The notes below the pieces were generated by a model that was not told the DNA's origin, did not search any database, and saw only the letters and a list, made by a program, of their open reading frames with translations. Shown here in pieces: positions 1 through 8,104 of a stretch of 64,000 nucleotides of DNA (its first letter is position 1; every line of letters begins with the position of its first letter). The stretch spans positions 496,001-560,000 of the forward strand of contig CBDCFD010000007.1 in NCBI GenBank assembly GCA_965216155.1, written 5' to 3'. This stretch comes from CATOSP01 sp965216155 (lineage in GTDB: Bacteria > Chloroflexota > Dehalococcoidia > Lucifugimonadales > UBA3495). A program made the translations under genes and the position numbers.

Positions 1-87
1 ATCCGCGGGGATTGCAGGAGGCTCCACCGCCAACACATTCCCGGAAACATCAAGAATTTCCTCTAATTCTACGCTACCCGAGTCCCC

Positions 88-1110
88 CTACCCCGGCAGT
101 TCGGTTATGGACACCCAGGCTGGCCTGTTTCCCAAGGGGTAGGTCTCCAGCGGGGTCAATTCTCCGGAGTCAGCGTTGATGCTGAAGGTGGCCATACGGC
201 CCGACTCCTGGCCGGCAGAGAAGACGAACTTGCCCTGCGGGTCCACACCGATGGCGTTGGGTATCGCCTCGGAGGCAACCCTGCCGGCGGGGGTCAGTTG
301 CCCGGAGGAGGGGTCTATCGAGAAACAGGCGATGCTGTTGTGGCCCCGGTTGGGCGCGTATAGGAACCTCCCGGACGCGGTGACCAGGATCTGCGAGCAG
401 GTGTTCCGTTCGGTGTAGCCGTCCGGCAGAGTGGCGACCGTCTGGAACGGTGACAACGTCCCTGTGGCAGTGTCCAGATTGTAGCCGGTTACGCTGCAAC
501 CCTGCTCGTTGGAAAAGTAGAGGACGTCTAACGCGGGGTGGAAGCAGAAGTGGCGAGGTCCCAGGAACTCTTCAATCTCCACCCTTGCGGGGGAGTTTGG
601 AGTTATGCGCCCGGTGTTTTCGTCGAACCGGAACTGGAAGATTGCGTTTGGGCCGTTCCCGGCGATATGCGGTACGAACGCGTAGGTATTGGCCGGGTCG
701 GTCTGCATCGCGTGAGCGCCTGTCGCGGTCTCGAGCCATTCGGTCGGCGGCTCACCCACCGACCCATCACTGCCTATGGGATGTACTCCCACGTGGGCAC
801 CCTGGTAGTAGGCCGATAGCACGAACTTCCCCTTGCGGTCTGTAGAGATGTAGGTGGGATTGAACTCCAGCGAGACCGACCCGTTTTGCGTGAGTCCTCC
901 GGTAGCCTGGTCGATCTGGTAGCTGTTGATCTGGGGGACGTCCCGGCATCCGGCGTAAAGGAACTTTCGGTCCGGGCTGATCGCCAGGGTAAACGGGCCC
1001 CCAGGCACGGATACCTCAAGCTGGGGAGTTAGCTTTCCGGAATCCGGGCCTATGGTAAAGACGGATATCTGGTTATCTTCTTGCAGGGCTACGTACATGA
1101 AATAAGGCAT
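88..1110 (-). CDS. lactonase-family beta-propeller protein
   Basis: About 340 residues of repeated beta-propeller blades of the 6-phosphogluconolactonase-like family (PF10282): the repeated pattern is 'sxDGkFlYa/vsN...I..F.id..tG.Ltp', for example DRKFLYAGCRD, GRFLYAPNRGHNSIACFSID and GKFVFSAGQESG. Members hydrolyse lactones or are propellers of unknown substrate; no signal peptide is visible, so a cytoplasmic location is inferred. The start MPYFMYVALQ at 1110 is preferred over an upstream in-frame start because a GAAGGAGA Shine-Dalgarno lies 6 nt before it. It is the last gene of a minus-strand run (VOC, hydrolase, lactonase), which suggests a small catabolic operon. The exact substrate cannot be told. 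Confidence 0.85.
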   Translation of the reverse strand: MPYFMYVALQEDNQISVFTIGPDSGKLTPQLEVSVPGGPFTLAISPDRKFLYAGCRDVPQINSYQIDQATGGLTQNGSVSLEFNPTYISTDRKGKFVLSAYYQGAHVGVHPIGSDGSVGEPPTEWLETATGAHAMQTDPANTYAFVPHIAGNGPNAIFQFRFDENTGRITPNSPARVEIEEFLGPRHFCFHPALDVLYFSNEQGCSVTGYNLDTATGTLSPFQTVATLPDGYTERNTCSQILVTASGRFLYAPNRGHNSIACFSIDPSSGQLTPAGRVASEAIPNAIGVDPQGKFVFSAGQESGRMATFSINADSGELTPLETYPLGNRPAWVSITELPG

Positions 1111-1191
1111 CGTATTCTCCTTCAGGCAAATACCATCCGGGCTTAAAACAGATCGGCGGACTCTGGCCAATGGGACGTCTGCGGCCGGGGG

Positions 1192-1998
1192 TCATGACGC
1201 CTGGAGAGCTACAAACTTCCGCACCTGTTCGGTGCACCACTCCGGGTAAATTGCGTTAACTCCGTGCCCCAGTCCAGGGTAGACCACCAACCGGGAATTC
1301 GGTAATTCCTCAGCCATGAATTGTTGCTGTTCCAGGGTTGAAGTCGGTGATTCCTCCCCCGTCAATAGCAGGGTAGGGGTCGCGACCTCTTTCAGGTGAG
1401 GGCTAAAGTCCAAGGTGTCGAGATAGCCCTGGAGCTTGCGTCCAATGGAGGGAGAGGTCCGGTCCATCTCGGCGATGTACCACTCCTTCAGCCCCTCGGG
1501 CGCCACGCGAGTGTCCAACCGCATGTTAATGGTGGCGGTCGACCAGGTCCCGATACTCTGGCTCATAGCGGAGTCCCAGCCGCCGCCGGACCGCTCCCTG
1601 CGGGGTAGCCGGCATGGGGTGTTGCACAGGACCAGGGCGCGGATCCTCTGGGGATGGGTGTGGGCAAACTTGAGCCCGACGATTCCCCCAAAAGATTCAC
1701 CGGCGTACACGATCTGGTCTATACCAAGATTGTCGAGGATAGCGCGAAGGTCTTCTACAAATGTTTCCAGGGATGGCTCGTACTCGTCCTCTGGAAGGGC
1801 TGAGCCTCCCATACTACGCATGTCCGGCCGCAGGACGCGGAACTCGCGGGCCAGCAAGGGGACCCAACTATACCAGAACTTGCCGTTACGAGAAAAACCG
1901 TGCTGCAACAAGATTGTCGGCGAGGACCGCCAGGGGTCGGTGAAATCGTCGTCGTAGTAATGGAGCTCCACGCCGGAGTGCATGCGGAGAGTTGCCAC
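1192..1998 (-). CDS. alpha/beta hydrolase
   Basis: A 268-residue alpha/beta-hydrolase fold protein. Visible elements are the oxyanion region LLQHGFSRNG, the nucleophile elbow GESFGG (Ser in GxSxG) and a C-terminal catalytic His in GLGHGVNA, with the acid probably in LLLTGEES. The length is normal for single-domain hydrolases. The start codon is GTG at 1998, supported by GGGAGGT 6 nt upstream. It lies 81 nt upstream of the lactonase and downstream of the VOC gene on the same strand, so co-transcription is likely. It could be an esterase, a lactonase or a C-C bond hydrolase; sequence alone does not separate these. Confidence 0.88.
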   Translation of the reverse strand: MATLRMHSGVELHYYDDDFTDPWRSSPTILLQHGFSRNGKFWYSWVPLLAREFRVLRPDMRSMGGSALPEDEYEPSLETFVEDLRAILDNLGIDQIVYAGESFGGIVGLKFAHTHPQRIRALVLCNTPCRLPRRERSGGGWDSAMSQSIGTWSTATINMRLDTRVAPEGLKEWYIAEMDRTSPSIGRKLQGYLDTLDFSPHLKEVATPTLLLTGEESPTSTLEQQQFMAEELPNSRLVVYPGLGHGVNAIYPEWCTEQVRKFVALQAS

Positions 1999-2148
1999 GA
2001 ATTCACCTCCCGCGGCCAGTGTCTCTGCCCGGTGGAATCGCGCAGCCAGGAGAAAGAGCTTGAGTCACGTCCTCATGGCTGCGGGCCTTGAAATTGCGAT
2101 GGCTTCAATGACCAGTTTACTGCCGGGGTGCTGGTCTAAGGTGCTGGT

Positions 2149-2601
2149 CTAAACGGAAGGGCCGTAGCCCGGGAGCCTGTCCCACGTCAGGCCGTTGGGG
2201 TCATGCACCACTGCCACCTTATTGCCCTTTGAGTCCTTCAGACCGAGAGGGTGCTGCACCAACTCGATCATATTCCCATCCGGGTCGTGGATGTAGGTTG
2301 AGTGTCCATTGCTATATTCCCGGACGGTGGGCGGGGTATGGGAGACACCAAGGGCGTCCAGATTGGCGATCATCTCATCCCAGTCATGAATCTCCAACGC
2401 GAAATGGCCCGAAGGCGATGGGTTGGGAGTATGCGTGCTGTGTATCTCTCCGCTTCCGATCCTCAATTGCAGTTGCCGTTTATTGAGTTCGGGGCCGCGG
2501 TCCAAGAACTCCGCGCCAAGCACCTTCTTATACCACTCGCGAGTCCGGTCCTTATCGCTGATCTGGATATTGATGTGTTGAATCACCGAGACCCTGGACA
2601 T
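2149..2601 (-). CDS. VOC (glyoxalase/bleomycin resistance) family protein
   Basis: Vicinal-oxygen-chelate fold protein of about 150 residues: IQHINIQISD with a metal-ligand His, EWYKKVLGAEFLD, HFALEIHDWDEM, and the closing YIHDPDGNMIELVQHP with the usual final Glu ligand. The chosen start, MSRVSVIQH at 2601, has AGGAGGT 6 nt upstream; a longer in-frame reading from 2679 has no site. It heads the minus-strand operon with the hydrolase and lactonase. VOC members include dioxygenases, glyoxalases and isomerases; the specific reaction is not assignable. Confidence 0.85.
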   Translation of the reverse strand: MSRVSVIQHINIQISDKDRTREWYKKVLGAEFLDRGPELNKRQLQLRIGSGEIHSTHTPNPSPSGHFALEIHDWDEMIANLDALGVSHTPPTVREYSNGHSTYIHDPDGNMIELVQHPLGLKDSKGNKVAVVHDPNGLTWDRLPGYGPSV

Positions 2602-2898
2602 GGTCGCACCTCCTGCCTTCTGTGCTGCGCATCCCACGCCGGGTTGCCCGGTGGGGAGACTTGAGAACGAGTATAGCACCGGGAATTGGGGGCGTCAGCC
2701 ACTTGGTCAAGCGTCCCCCGTGACAATATTGACCCACCAATGGACAAACACCATACAGCCGGGGCCGGCGGAGCAAGACCATACTCCTGGACAGCTAGGC
2801 AGGGACGGGTTGCTGTTGCCCTTGATACGTAGTGAGTGCTTTGTTTCACAAACTTTGCATGATACCGTCAAAAGGATGAGCAACTCTGTCACATAAAA

Positions 2899-2979
2899 GA
2901 ATATCTCGGATTAAGATATTCACTGAATACCTACATCATTACATGCGTCTTGACATTCCCGATGTAAATACTCTAGATT
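2899..2979 (+). promoter_or_regulatory. promoter of peptide-transport cassette 1 with upstream inverted repeat
   Basis: TTGACA at 2950-2955 and TAGATT at 2974-2979 are separated by 18 bp. The same pair with the same spacing precedes cassette 3 (13480-13509), which supports it as a real sigma-70-type promoter. Upstream, GAATATC (2899-2905) and GATATTC (2915-2921) form a possible operator. The stretch from 2602 to 2898 shows no gene. Confidence 0.6.
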
Positions 2980-3072
2980 ACCGCAACACATAAGCGGGTC
3001 CTGAGCCTCCGGCTTGAGTTTGTCCTGCTGCCCGATGGGCGAATAGAAGCGGTCAAACTGGAAGTAAGGCTC

Positions 3073-3282
3073 GGGAGCGCAAAATAAAGCCCCAGGTGGA
3101 CTCGCCTTGCAAACCAGTCACCAAGGGCGATGGTGGAACGTGAAGAAAACACGCTCCGTTGTTCATGTTAACACAGCCCTCGGGGGCGCTTCCAGTCCGG
3201 ATACTTTGGGCTTGCCGTTCCAGAGCTTCGTCTCTGCGGCGGCGACTCCCAAGGTCCCGCGGACCGGGAAGCGCCCTTTTTG
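3073..3282 (+). ncRNA. structured leader RNA / attenuator, copy 1
   Basis: This 5' leader is shared with copy 2 at 13627. First helix: GGTGGACT (3095-3102, one bulged G) with AGTCACC (3116-3122). The loop bases CGCC (3103-3106) can pair with GGCG (3126-3129), giving an H-type pseudoknot. Next is a hairpin with CGTG (3139-3142) and CACG (3150-3153). It ends in a long terminator stem (3184-3276). Upstream GGGAGCGC (3073-3080) is complementary to the terminator's 5' arm (3186-3193) and could act as antiterminator. It resembles no riboswitch class that I recognise. Regulation of the downstream peptide-binding lipoprotein is inferred from position. Confidence 0.6.
3184..3281 (+). terminator. intrinsic terminator inside leader 1
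   Basis: GGGCGCTTCC (3184-3193) pairs with GGAAGCGCCC (3267-3276), followed by TTTTT. Inner helices are GTCCG/CGGAC, CTTTGGG/CCCAAGG, TTGCCG/CGGCGA and CAGAG/CTCTG. It lies about 90 nt before the lipoprotein start, the usual place for an attenuator. Confidence 0.65.
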
Positions 3283-3371
3283 TTTGGCTACGGGAGGGCG
3301 GTAGTCTCAGGGGCGGCCCCAATCACCCAAATTATAGAGGCCGGTTTAAAACAGATTTGGAGGTTTGGATT

Positions 3372-5303
3372 ATGATGCGGCGTTTAGTGCTAAGCCCGAA
3401 ATACCTGGTTCTTACGCTTTCGTTGCTGTCTCTGATATTGGTGATCGCCTGTGGTGGGGCGGCCTCTACAGCCGTTCCCCAGATGCCCTCCACAACCGCG
3501 CCCGTTGCAGATACGGCAGCGGTGACCCAGGAGGCCAGGTCTGCGCCCGCCGTGCCTATCGCGGGCTTCGCCACGCCCACGCCCGAGCCGGCTCGTCAGG
3601 AGCCGGCTCCTACGGTAAATGTAGCGGGTAATGAGCCGGCCTCCACGCCGGCCCCCACCGCTATGGCCAAGCCCGCTCAGGCGCCAGTCCCAGCTATGGA
3701 GATAAATTTCGGTGGGCATATCCCCATGCACGACTACGCATCTCCGACGAACCGGGCAGCCCATGAGTGGGGTTACTCGATGACCAAGAACATTGCCCCA
3801 CTGTTCAACGGTCTTCTCGAGTGGAACCCAGAGACCGCGGACCCCGACGACATCAGGTGTGATCTGTGTTCCAGTTGGGAGGTTGGGGACGACGGCATGA
3901 CGTACACTTTTCGTCTGCCCGAGAATGCCAACTGGTGGGATGGAGCGCCCGTCACCGCCGCTGACATAGTGTTTAGCCTGGAAAGCGCCACAGCAGATCC
4001 CGATACGCTTGGGGACCTGTTCGGAGGTATCTTCAAAGGCCAGACCCGGTCATCTTCGATCTTGACCGACTCTTACTATGAAAGCTCCCGGGCATTGGAC
4101 CCGAAAACGGTGGAGGTAAAGACCAAGTTCCCTGCGCCTGGTTTTCTTCCCTCGCTTGCCATTGCCACTGTAGTAATGATTCCCCGGCATACAGTACTGG
4201 ATGAAGGGAAAATTCAAAGCATTCTAGCGCCGGACGACTTCAACGGTTCCGGCCCCTTCACACACCTTGGATACACGAAAGACGTCAAAAATGAATACGC
4301 CAAGAATGAGAATTACTTTAAGGATGGGTATCCTCGCATCGACGGAATGACCCATTTCATCATTTTGGACTCTGGAACCATCATCGCGTCGTTCAAGGCA
4401 GGCCAGGTGCTAATGACCAATGGCCTGGTCAACAACTTGAGCAATAAGGAGGCGCTGCAACTCAAGGAAGAGGCGGGGGGAGAACTCGAGGTGCATTTTG
4501 CCGGCCCTGCCGCCGCGATCGGTGTGGTGCTAAACACAACCAAGAAGCCCCTCGATGACGTTAGGGTCAGGCGCGCTATTAACCTGGCAATCCATCGACA
4601 GGCATTCATAGATACATTCAGCCAGGGGCTAGACCTGTTGGGCACGCCGCTGCCTCCGGGCGCCTGGTTTAGCTACTCAGAGGAAGAGGCGGCTCAAATG
4701 CCAGGCTTCAGAGAGCTGGACGGCAAGAAACACCCCGAAGACCTCGCGGAGGCGAAAAGGCTCCTGGAAGAGGCTGGATATCCGGACGGTTTCAGTATCG
4801 AGTTGGCCACCAGAAACGTGCTGGAGTATCCCGACATAGTGGCCGTATTGAAGGACCAACTCAACAAATCCCTCGGCCTGGATATCACGCTCAAGCTGTA
4901 CGAAAGCTCGGCTGGTTACAAAGAATATGACAGCGGGAATGTGCAGATGGCTGTCCAGGGATCTTCTCTCAGCGTGATGGACCCTGATGCGGTGTTCGGC
5001 CGGTACAACAAAGGTACCTTCGCGCGGTGGGCGGCAGGAGGAGCTCAAGGGAATAACTTCGTTGTTCCGGGGATAGCCGACCTGGACCTGGCGCAATCAA
5101 AAGAGCTCGATTCCGAGAAGAGAAAGGACCTGGTCCTGCAGGCACACGAAATCCTCTTGAATGAGGACAACGTCTATCCCCTCCTCTACCGGACCATGAG
5201 GACGTATGCAGTATCCACTAAGATTCAGAATTTCAACGTCCATCCCAGTATCTACGCACATCTAAAACACGAGCATATCTGGTGCGATCCGGCGTGTAAT
5301 TAG
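3372..5303 (+). CDS. peptide ABC transporter substrate-binding lipoprotein (cassette 1)
   Basis: An SBP_bac_5 (DppA/OppA-type) binding protein of 643 residues. The N-terminus MMRRLVLSP is followed by a hydrophobic segment and the lipobox LVIACG, so it is probably a lipid-anchored extracellular protein. A Pro/Ala/Thr-rich linker follows, then the family landmarks NPETADPDDIR, YTFRLPENANWWDGAPVTAADIVFSL, GSGPF, RAINLAIHR and EAKRLLEEAGYPDG. The start at 3372 has GGAGG at 3358-3362 and matches the initiation region of cassette 2. Two cysteine pairs (CDLC near the N-lobe and CDPAC at the C-terminus) could form disulfides. Likely cargo is a peptide or peptide-like compound. Both permeases follow; no ATPase gene does. 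Confidence 0.93.
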   Translation: MMRRLVLSPKYLVLTLSLLSLILVIACGGAASTAVPQMPSTTAPVADTAAVTQEARSAPAVPIAGFATPTPEPARQEPAPTVNVAGNEPASTPAPTAMAKPAQAPVPAMEINFGGHIPMHDYASPTNRAAHEWGYSMTKNIAPLFNGLLEWNPETADPDDIRCDLCSSWEVGDDGMTYTFRLPENANWWDGAPVTAADIVFSLESATADPDTLGDLFGGIFKGQTRSSSILTDSYYESSRALDPKTVEVKTKFPAPGFLPSLAIATVVMIPRHTVLDEGKIQSILAPDDFNGSGPFTHLGYTKDVKNEYAKNENYFKDGYPRIDGMTHFIILDSGTIIASFKAGQVLMTNGLVNNLSNKEALQLKEEAGGELEVHFAGPAAAIGVVLNTTKKPLDDVRVRRAINLAIHRQAFIDTFSQGLDLLGTPLPPGAWFSYSEEEAAQMPGFRELDGKKHPEDLAEAKRLLEEAGYPDGFSIELATRNVLEYPDIVAVLKDQLNKSLGLDITLKLYESSAGYKEYDSGNVQMAVQGSSLSVMDPDAVFGRYNKGTFARWAAGGAQGNNFVVPGIADLDLAQSKELDSEKRKDLVLQAHEILLNEDNVYPLLYRTMRTYAVSTKIQNFNVHPSIYAHLKHEHIWCDPACN

Positions 5304-5321
5304 CTATTCACCGGATGGAAT

Positions 5322-5352
5322 ACTGACCAGGCGTAAGATGCGCCTGGTCAGT
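5322..5352 (+). terminator. intercistronic hairpin after lipoprotein 1
   Basis: A perfect 12-bp stem, ACTGACCAGGCG (5322-5333) with CGCCTGGTCAGT (5341-5352), with a 7-nt loop and a weak T-tract. Hairpins of different sequence sit in the same place in cassettes 2 and 3. This suggests partial termination or 3'-end protection that keeps binding protein above permease. Confidence 0.6.
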
Positions 5353-5444
5353 TTCAATTGGACCTTCCGATGAATGTCGTCGTGGACGAACTTGGGACCT
5401 AAAAGAACCTACTTATAGACCTACCGATGGGGAGCGAGGTCAAG

Positions 5445-6404
5445 ATGCAGGCTTATATAGCCAAAAGGTTGCTCCTATTCGTTCCAACTCTGATATTGAT
5501 CACCTTGATCATATTTCTAATCCTGCGGATTGTCCCCGGTGATCCGGCCGCCATGATCCTCGCAGGAACAGACGCCGACGAAGAATACACCCAGGCACAG
5601 CTAGCCAAAGTGAGGGCGGAACTGGGGCTGGACCGGCCCGTATATGTCCAATACGCGCAATGGATATGGGGAAGCCTCAAGTTGGACTTTGGCAAGTCCT
5701 TTTATTGGAAGACTCCTGTTTGGGATGACCTGAAGGATAGGTTTCCCATCACGTTGGAGTTGACACTCCTAGCCATGATCCTCGCCAGCGTCGTAGCGGT
5801 ACCACTGGGAGTCATTTCCGCCATAAATCAAGACACTTGGGGCGACTACGCAACCAGAATTGTAACCATCGCGGGGATAGCAATCCCGAATTTCTGGATT
5901 GCCATCCTTATGATTCTGTTTCTAGTCCTGTTGTTTGACTGGTTACCTCCGTTGGGTTACGTAAATATATGGGAAGACCCATGGACCAACCTGCAACAAC
6001 TCTTCTTTCCTGCCGTCGCCTTGGGCTTTTCTAATATGGCTTTCATTGCCCGAGTTACACGCTCCTCGATGTTAGATGTGTTCCGGGAGGACTATATCCG
6101 GACCGCCCGGTCCAAGGGTCTGGCCGAACAGGTGGTGATTTCCCGGCATGCTCTCAAGAACGCCCTTCTGCCCGTGGTAACCGTTTCCGGTTACGAGCTA
6201 GGGAGGCTCTTAGCCGGCACGGTGATTATTGAGACAATATTCACTATCCCCGGTATGGGCCGCCTACTTATCGAAGCTACAACTCACCGGGATTACCCCA
6301 TGATCCAGGCCATAATCGTGATCATAGCGGTGTTGATTCTCGCCCTAAACATGGTTATGGACTTAGTGTACGCTTGGCTGAACCCGCGGATCCGCTACGC
6401 TTAA
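5445..6404 (+). CDS. peptide ABC transporter permease, DppB type (cassette 1)
   Basis: A 319-residue inner-membrane permease of the DppB/GsiC family. It has an N-terminal TM segment (MQAYIAKRLLLFVPTL), the family signature RIVPGDPAAMIL, a periplasmic stretch ending in LDFGKSF, five further TM segments, and the cytoplasmic EAA loop EDYIRTARSKGL...HALKNALLPVV that contacts the ATPase. It ends in YAWLNPRIRYA. The start MQAYIAKR at 5445 matches the start of both paralogues and has GAGG upstream. The next permease follows after 23 bp, so the pair is translated from one mRNA. Confidence 0.93.
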   Translation: MQAYIAKRLLLFVPTLILITLIIFLILRIVPGDPAAMILAGTDADEEYTQAQLAKVRAELGLDRPVYVQYAQWIWGSLKLDFGKSFYWKTPVWDDLKDRFPITLELTLLAMILASVVAVPLGVISAINQDTWGDYATRIVTIAGIAIPNFWIAILMILFLVLLFDWLPPLGYVNIWEDPWTNLQQLFFPAVALGFSNMAFIARVTRSSMLDVFREDYIRTARSKGLAEQVVISRHALKNALLPVVTVSGYELGRLLAGTVIIETIFTIPGMGRLLIEATTHRDYPMIQAIIVIIAVLILALNMVMDLVYAWLNPRIRYA

Positions 6405-6427
6405 CTGTCGTGAACCAGGAGGCATGA

Positions 6428-7342
6428 ATGCGTCAGGAGTCAGCAACCCAAGCCGCCCTCCCAGAGGGAGCCATCTCTGGCTTGAGACCAAAGCGTACGG
6501 CGTTGCAGGAGGTCGGAAGCTTTTTCCGGCACAAACCTCTGGGGGCCTTCGGAGCGATTGTCGCAGGTTTTCTAGTAGTAATCGCGATGTTCGCCTCAGT
6601 CATCGCGACCCATGACCCTTACACGACGACGGTTGAGCACATCTATTCCTCGCCCGGACCGGCAAATTGGTTCGGTGGTGACAACCTCGGCCGCGATGTA
6701 TTCAGCAGAATCGTATATGGCGCAAGGATATCTCTTTATGTTGGTATAGTGAGTTCACTGGTCGGCTGCACCATCGGGCTGCTAGTTGGTGTTGCTAGCG
6801 TCCATTTTGGAGGAAAGACCGACCTCATCGTCCAGAGATTTGTCGACGCCATGATGACTTTCCCGACGCTTATTCTGGCCATCGCCATCATGGCCTCTCT
6901 GGGGGCATCTATTCACAACGTGGTAATTGCTTTGAGTATCGTGTACATACCCAGCACCGCACGTATCCTCCGCTCTCAAGCCCTGGCGATCAAAGAAATG
7001 GACTACATATTGGCCGCTAGCGCTGTCGGTGCGGGACACTGGAGGATCATCATTAGACACATGATCCCCAACTGTTTCGCGGTGTTCATAGTTATCCTGA
7101 CTTTCCACTTTGGAGGAGCGATCGTCGCCGAGGCTTCCCTTAGCTTCTTAGGCATCGGCGCCTCTCCCGATGATCCATCCTGGGGAGGTATGCTGCGGGG
7201 AGCGGCGGCACAATACGTGAGGGTAGCTCCCTGGCTGGGAATATTCCCCGGTCTGTCGATCGCCATCGTTGTGTTCGCCTGGAACCTTCTGGGCGACTCG
7301 CTGCGGGATGTGCTGGACCCCAGGCTGCGCGGAACAAACTAA
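6428..7342 (+). CDS. peptide ABC transporter permease, DppC type (cassette 1)
   Basis: A 304-residue permease of the DppC/GsiD family. A cytoplasmic N-terminus (LRPKRTALQEVGSFFRHKPLGAFGAIVAG) leads into TM1. Other landmarks are HIYSSPGPANWFGGDNLGRDVFSRIVYGARISLYVG, the EAA region MDYILAASAVGAGHWRIIIRHMIPN, and the C-terminal signature LLGDSLRDVLDPRLRGTN. AGGAGG precedes the ATG. It forms the channel with the DppB-type partner; the energising ATPases must be encoded elsewhere or shared. Cassette 2 begins 90 bp downstream with no promoter of its own that I can see. Confidence 0.93.
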   Translation: MRQESATQAALPEGAISGLRPKRTALQEVGSFFRHKPLGAFGAIVAGFLVVIAMFASVIATHDPYTTTVEHIYSSPGPANWFGGDNLGRDVFSRIVYGARISLYVGIVSSLVGCTIGLLVGVASVHFGGKTDLIVQRFVDAMMTFPTLILAIAIMASLGASIHNVVIALSIVYIPSTARILRSQALAIKEMDYILAASAVGAGHWRIIIRHMIPNCFAVFIVILTFHFGGAIVAEASLSFLGIGASPDDPSWGGMLRGAAAQYVRVAPWLGIFPGLSIAIVVFAWNLLGDSLRDVLDPRLRGTN

Positions 7343-7868
7343 GAGCCTGTATTCGACGCGAACCGTATATGGGCGAAAATCAGGAGGCCGTTAGCGCAAA
7401 CCCGGTCCGAAACAGATTTGGAGGTTTGGATTATGATACGGCGTTTAATGCTAAGCCCCAATCCACTGAAGAGATGAGCGTCGCGGCGTGGTGAAGGGGT
7501 AAGAAAGTGCTCCTTTGCATCTGGGATAATGGTTTTCGAGAGAGGAAACCGACCAGAAACAAGGAGCACCCAACAGATGCTACCACTTGAGCACCCCGAC
7601 CGCATCCAAATAGCCTTCGACGACCACCGCCTGGTCAACAATGCTGGGCTGCTCCTTCCAGCCACTCTGGCCCAGCACGTGGGCCTGCGTGAACTCGTTG
7701 ACCGTCACCTCGACCTCGGGGATGCGCCGGGGCGGGCGAACGCGGGAGACAAGATGCTGACGCTGGTGGCCTCGGCGCTGGCGGGCGGCGACTGCATTGA
7801 CGACGCCGATGCGCTGCGTGCGGGGCGGACCTCCCCGGTGCTGGGGTGCATGGTCAAAGCGCCCTCCA

Positions 7869-7898
7869 CCCCCCGCTTTCGCGAGGGCAGGCTCTGGG
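7869..7898 (+). repeat. REP-like palindrome in the IS1380 transposase
   Basis: A short hairpin (CCCCGC TTTCG CGAGGG) followed by CAGGCTCTGGG, placed where homology to transposases is interrupted. It shares the GGGCAGGCTCTGG tail with the repeat at 39953. Confidence 0.5.
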
Positions 7899-8076
7899 CG
7901 CCTTCCTGCGCAGCTTCCGGTGGGGCCATGTCCGCCAACTGGACCGGGTGAGCCGGGAACTGCTGGCCCGGGCCTGGGCGGCTGGGGCCGGACCCGGCGA
8001 CGGGCCCCTGACCATCGACCTGGACTCCACCATCTGCGAGACCTACGGGCTGGCCAAGGAGGGGGCGCGACACCAT

Positions 8077-8104
8077 AGCCTGCCCCGTACTTGATACGGG
8101 GGCT
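8077..8104 (-). repeat. REP-like palindrome, second copy in the transposase
   Basis: CCCCGTA CTTGA TACGGGG hairpin with flanking AGCCTG. Read on the minus strand it shares 22 identical bases with 39955-39976. It interrupts the transposase reading frame. Confidence 0.55.

Noticed and set aside
3125..3160. GGGCGATGG in the leader as a fluoride riboswitch
   Set aside because: The fluoride aptamer needs a following CnGCC strand and CUGAU segment; here the complementary CGCC lies upstream in a hairpin loop.
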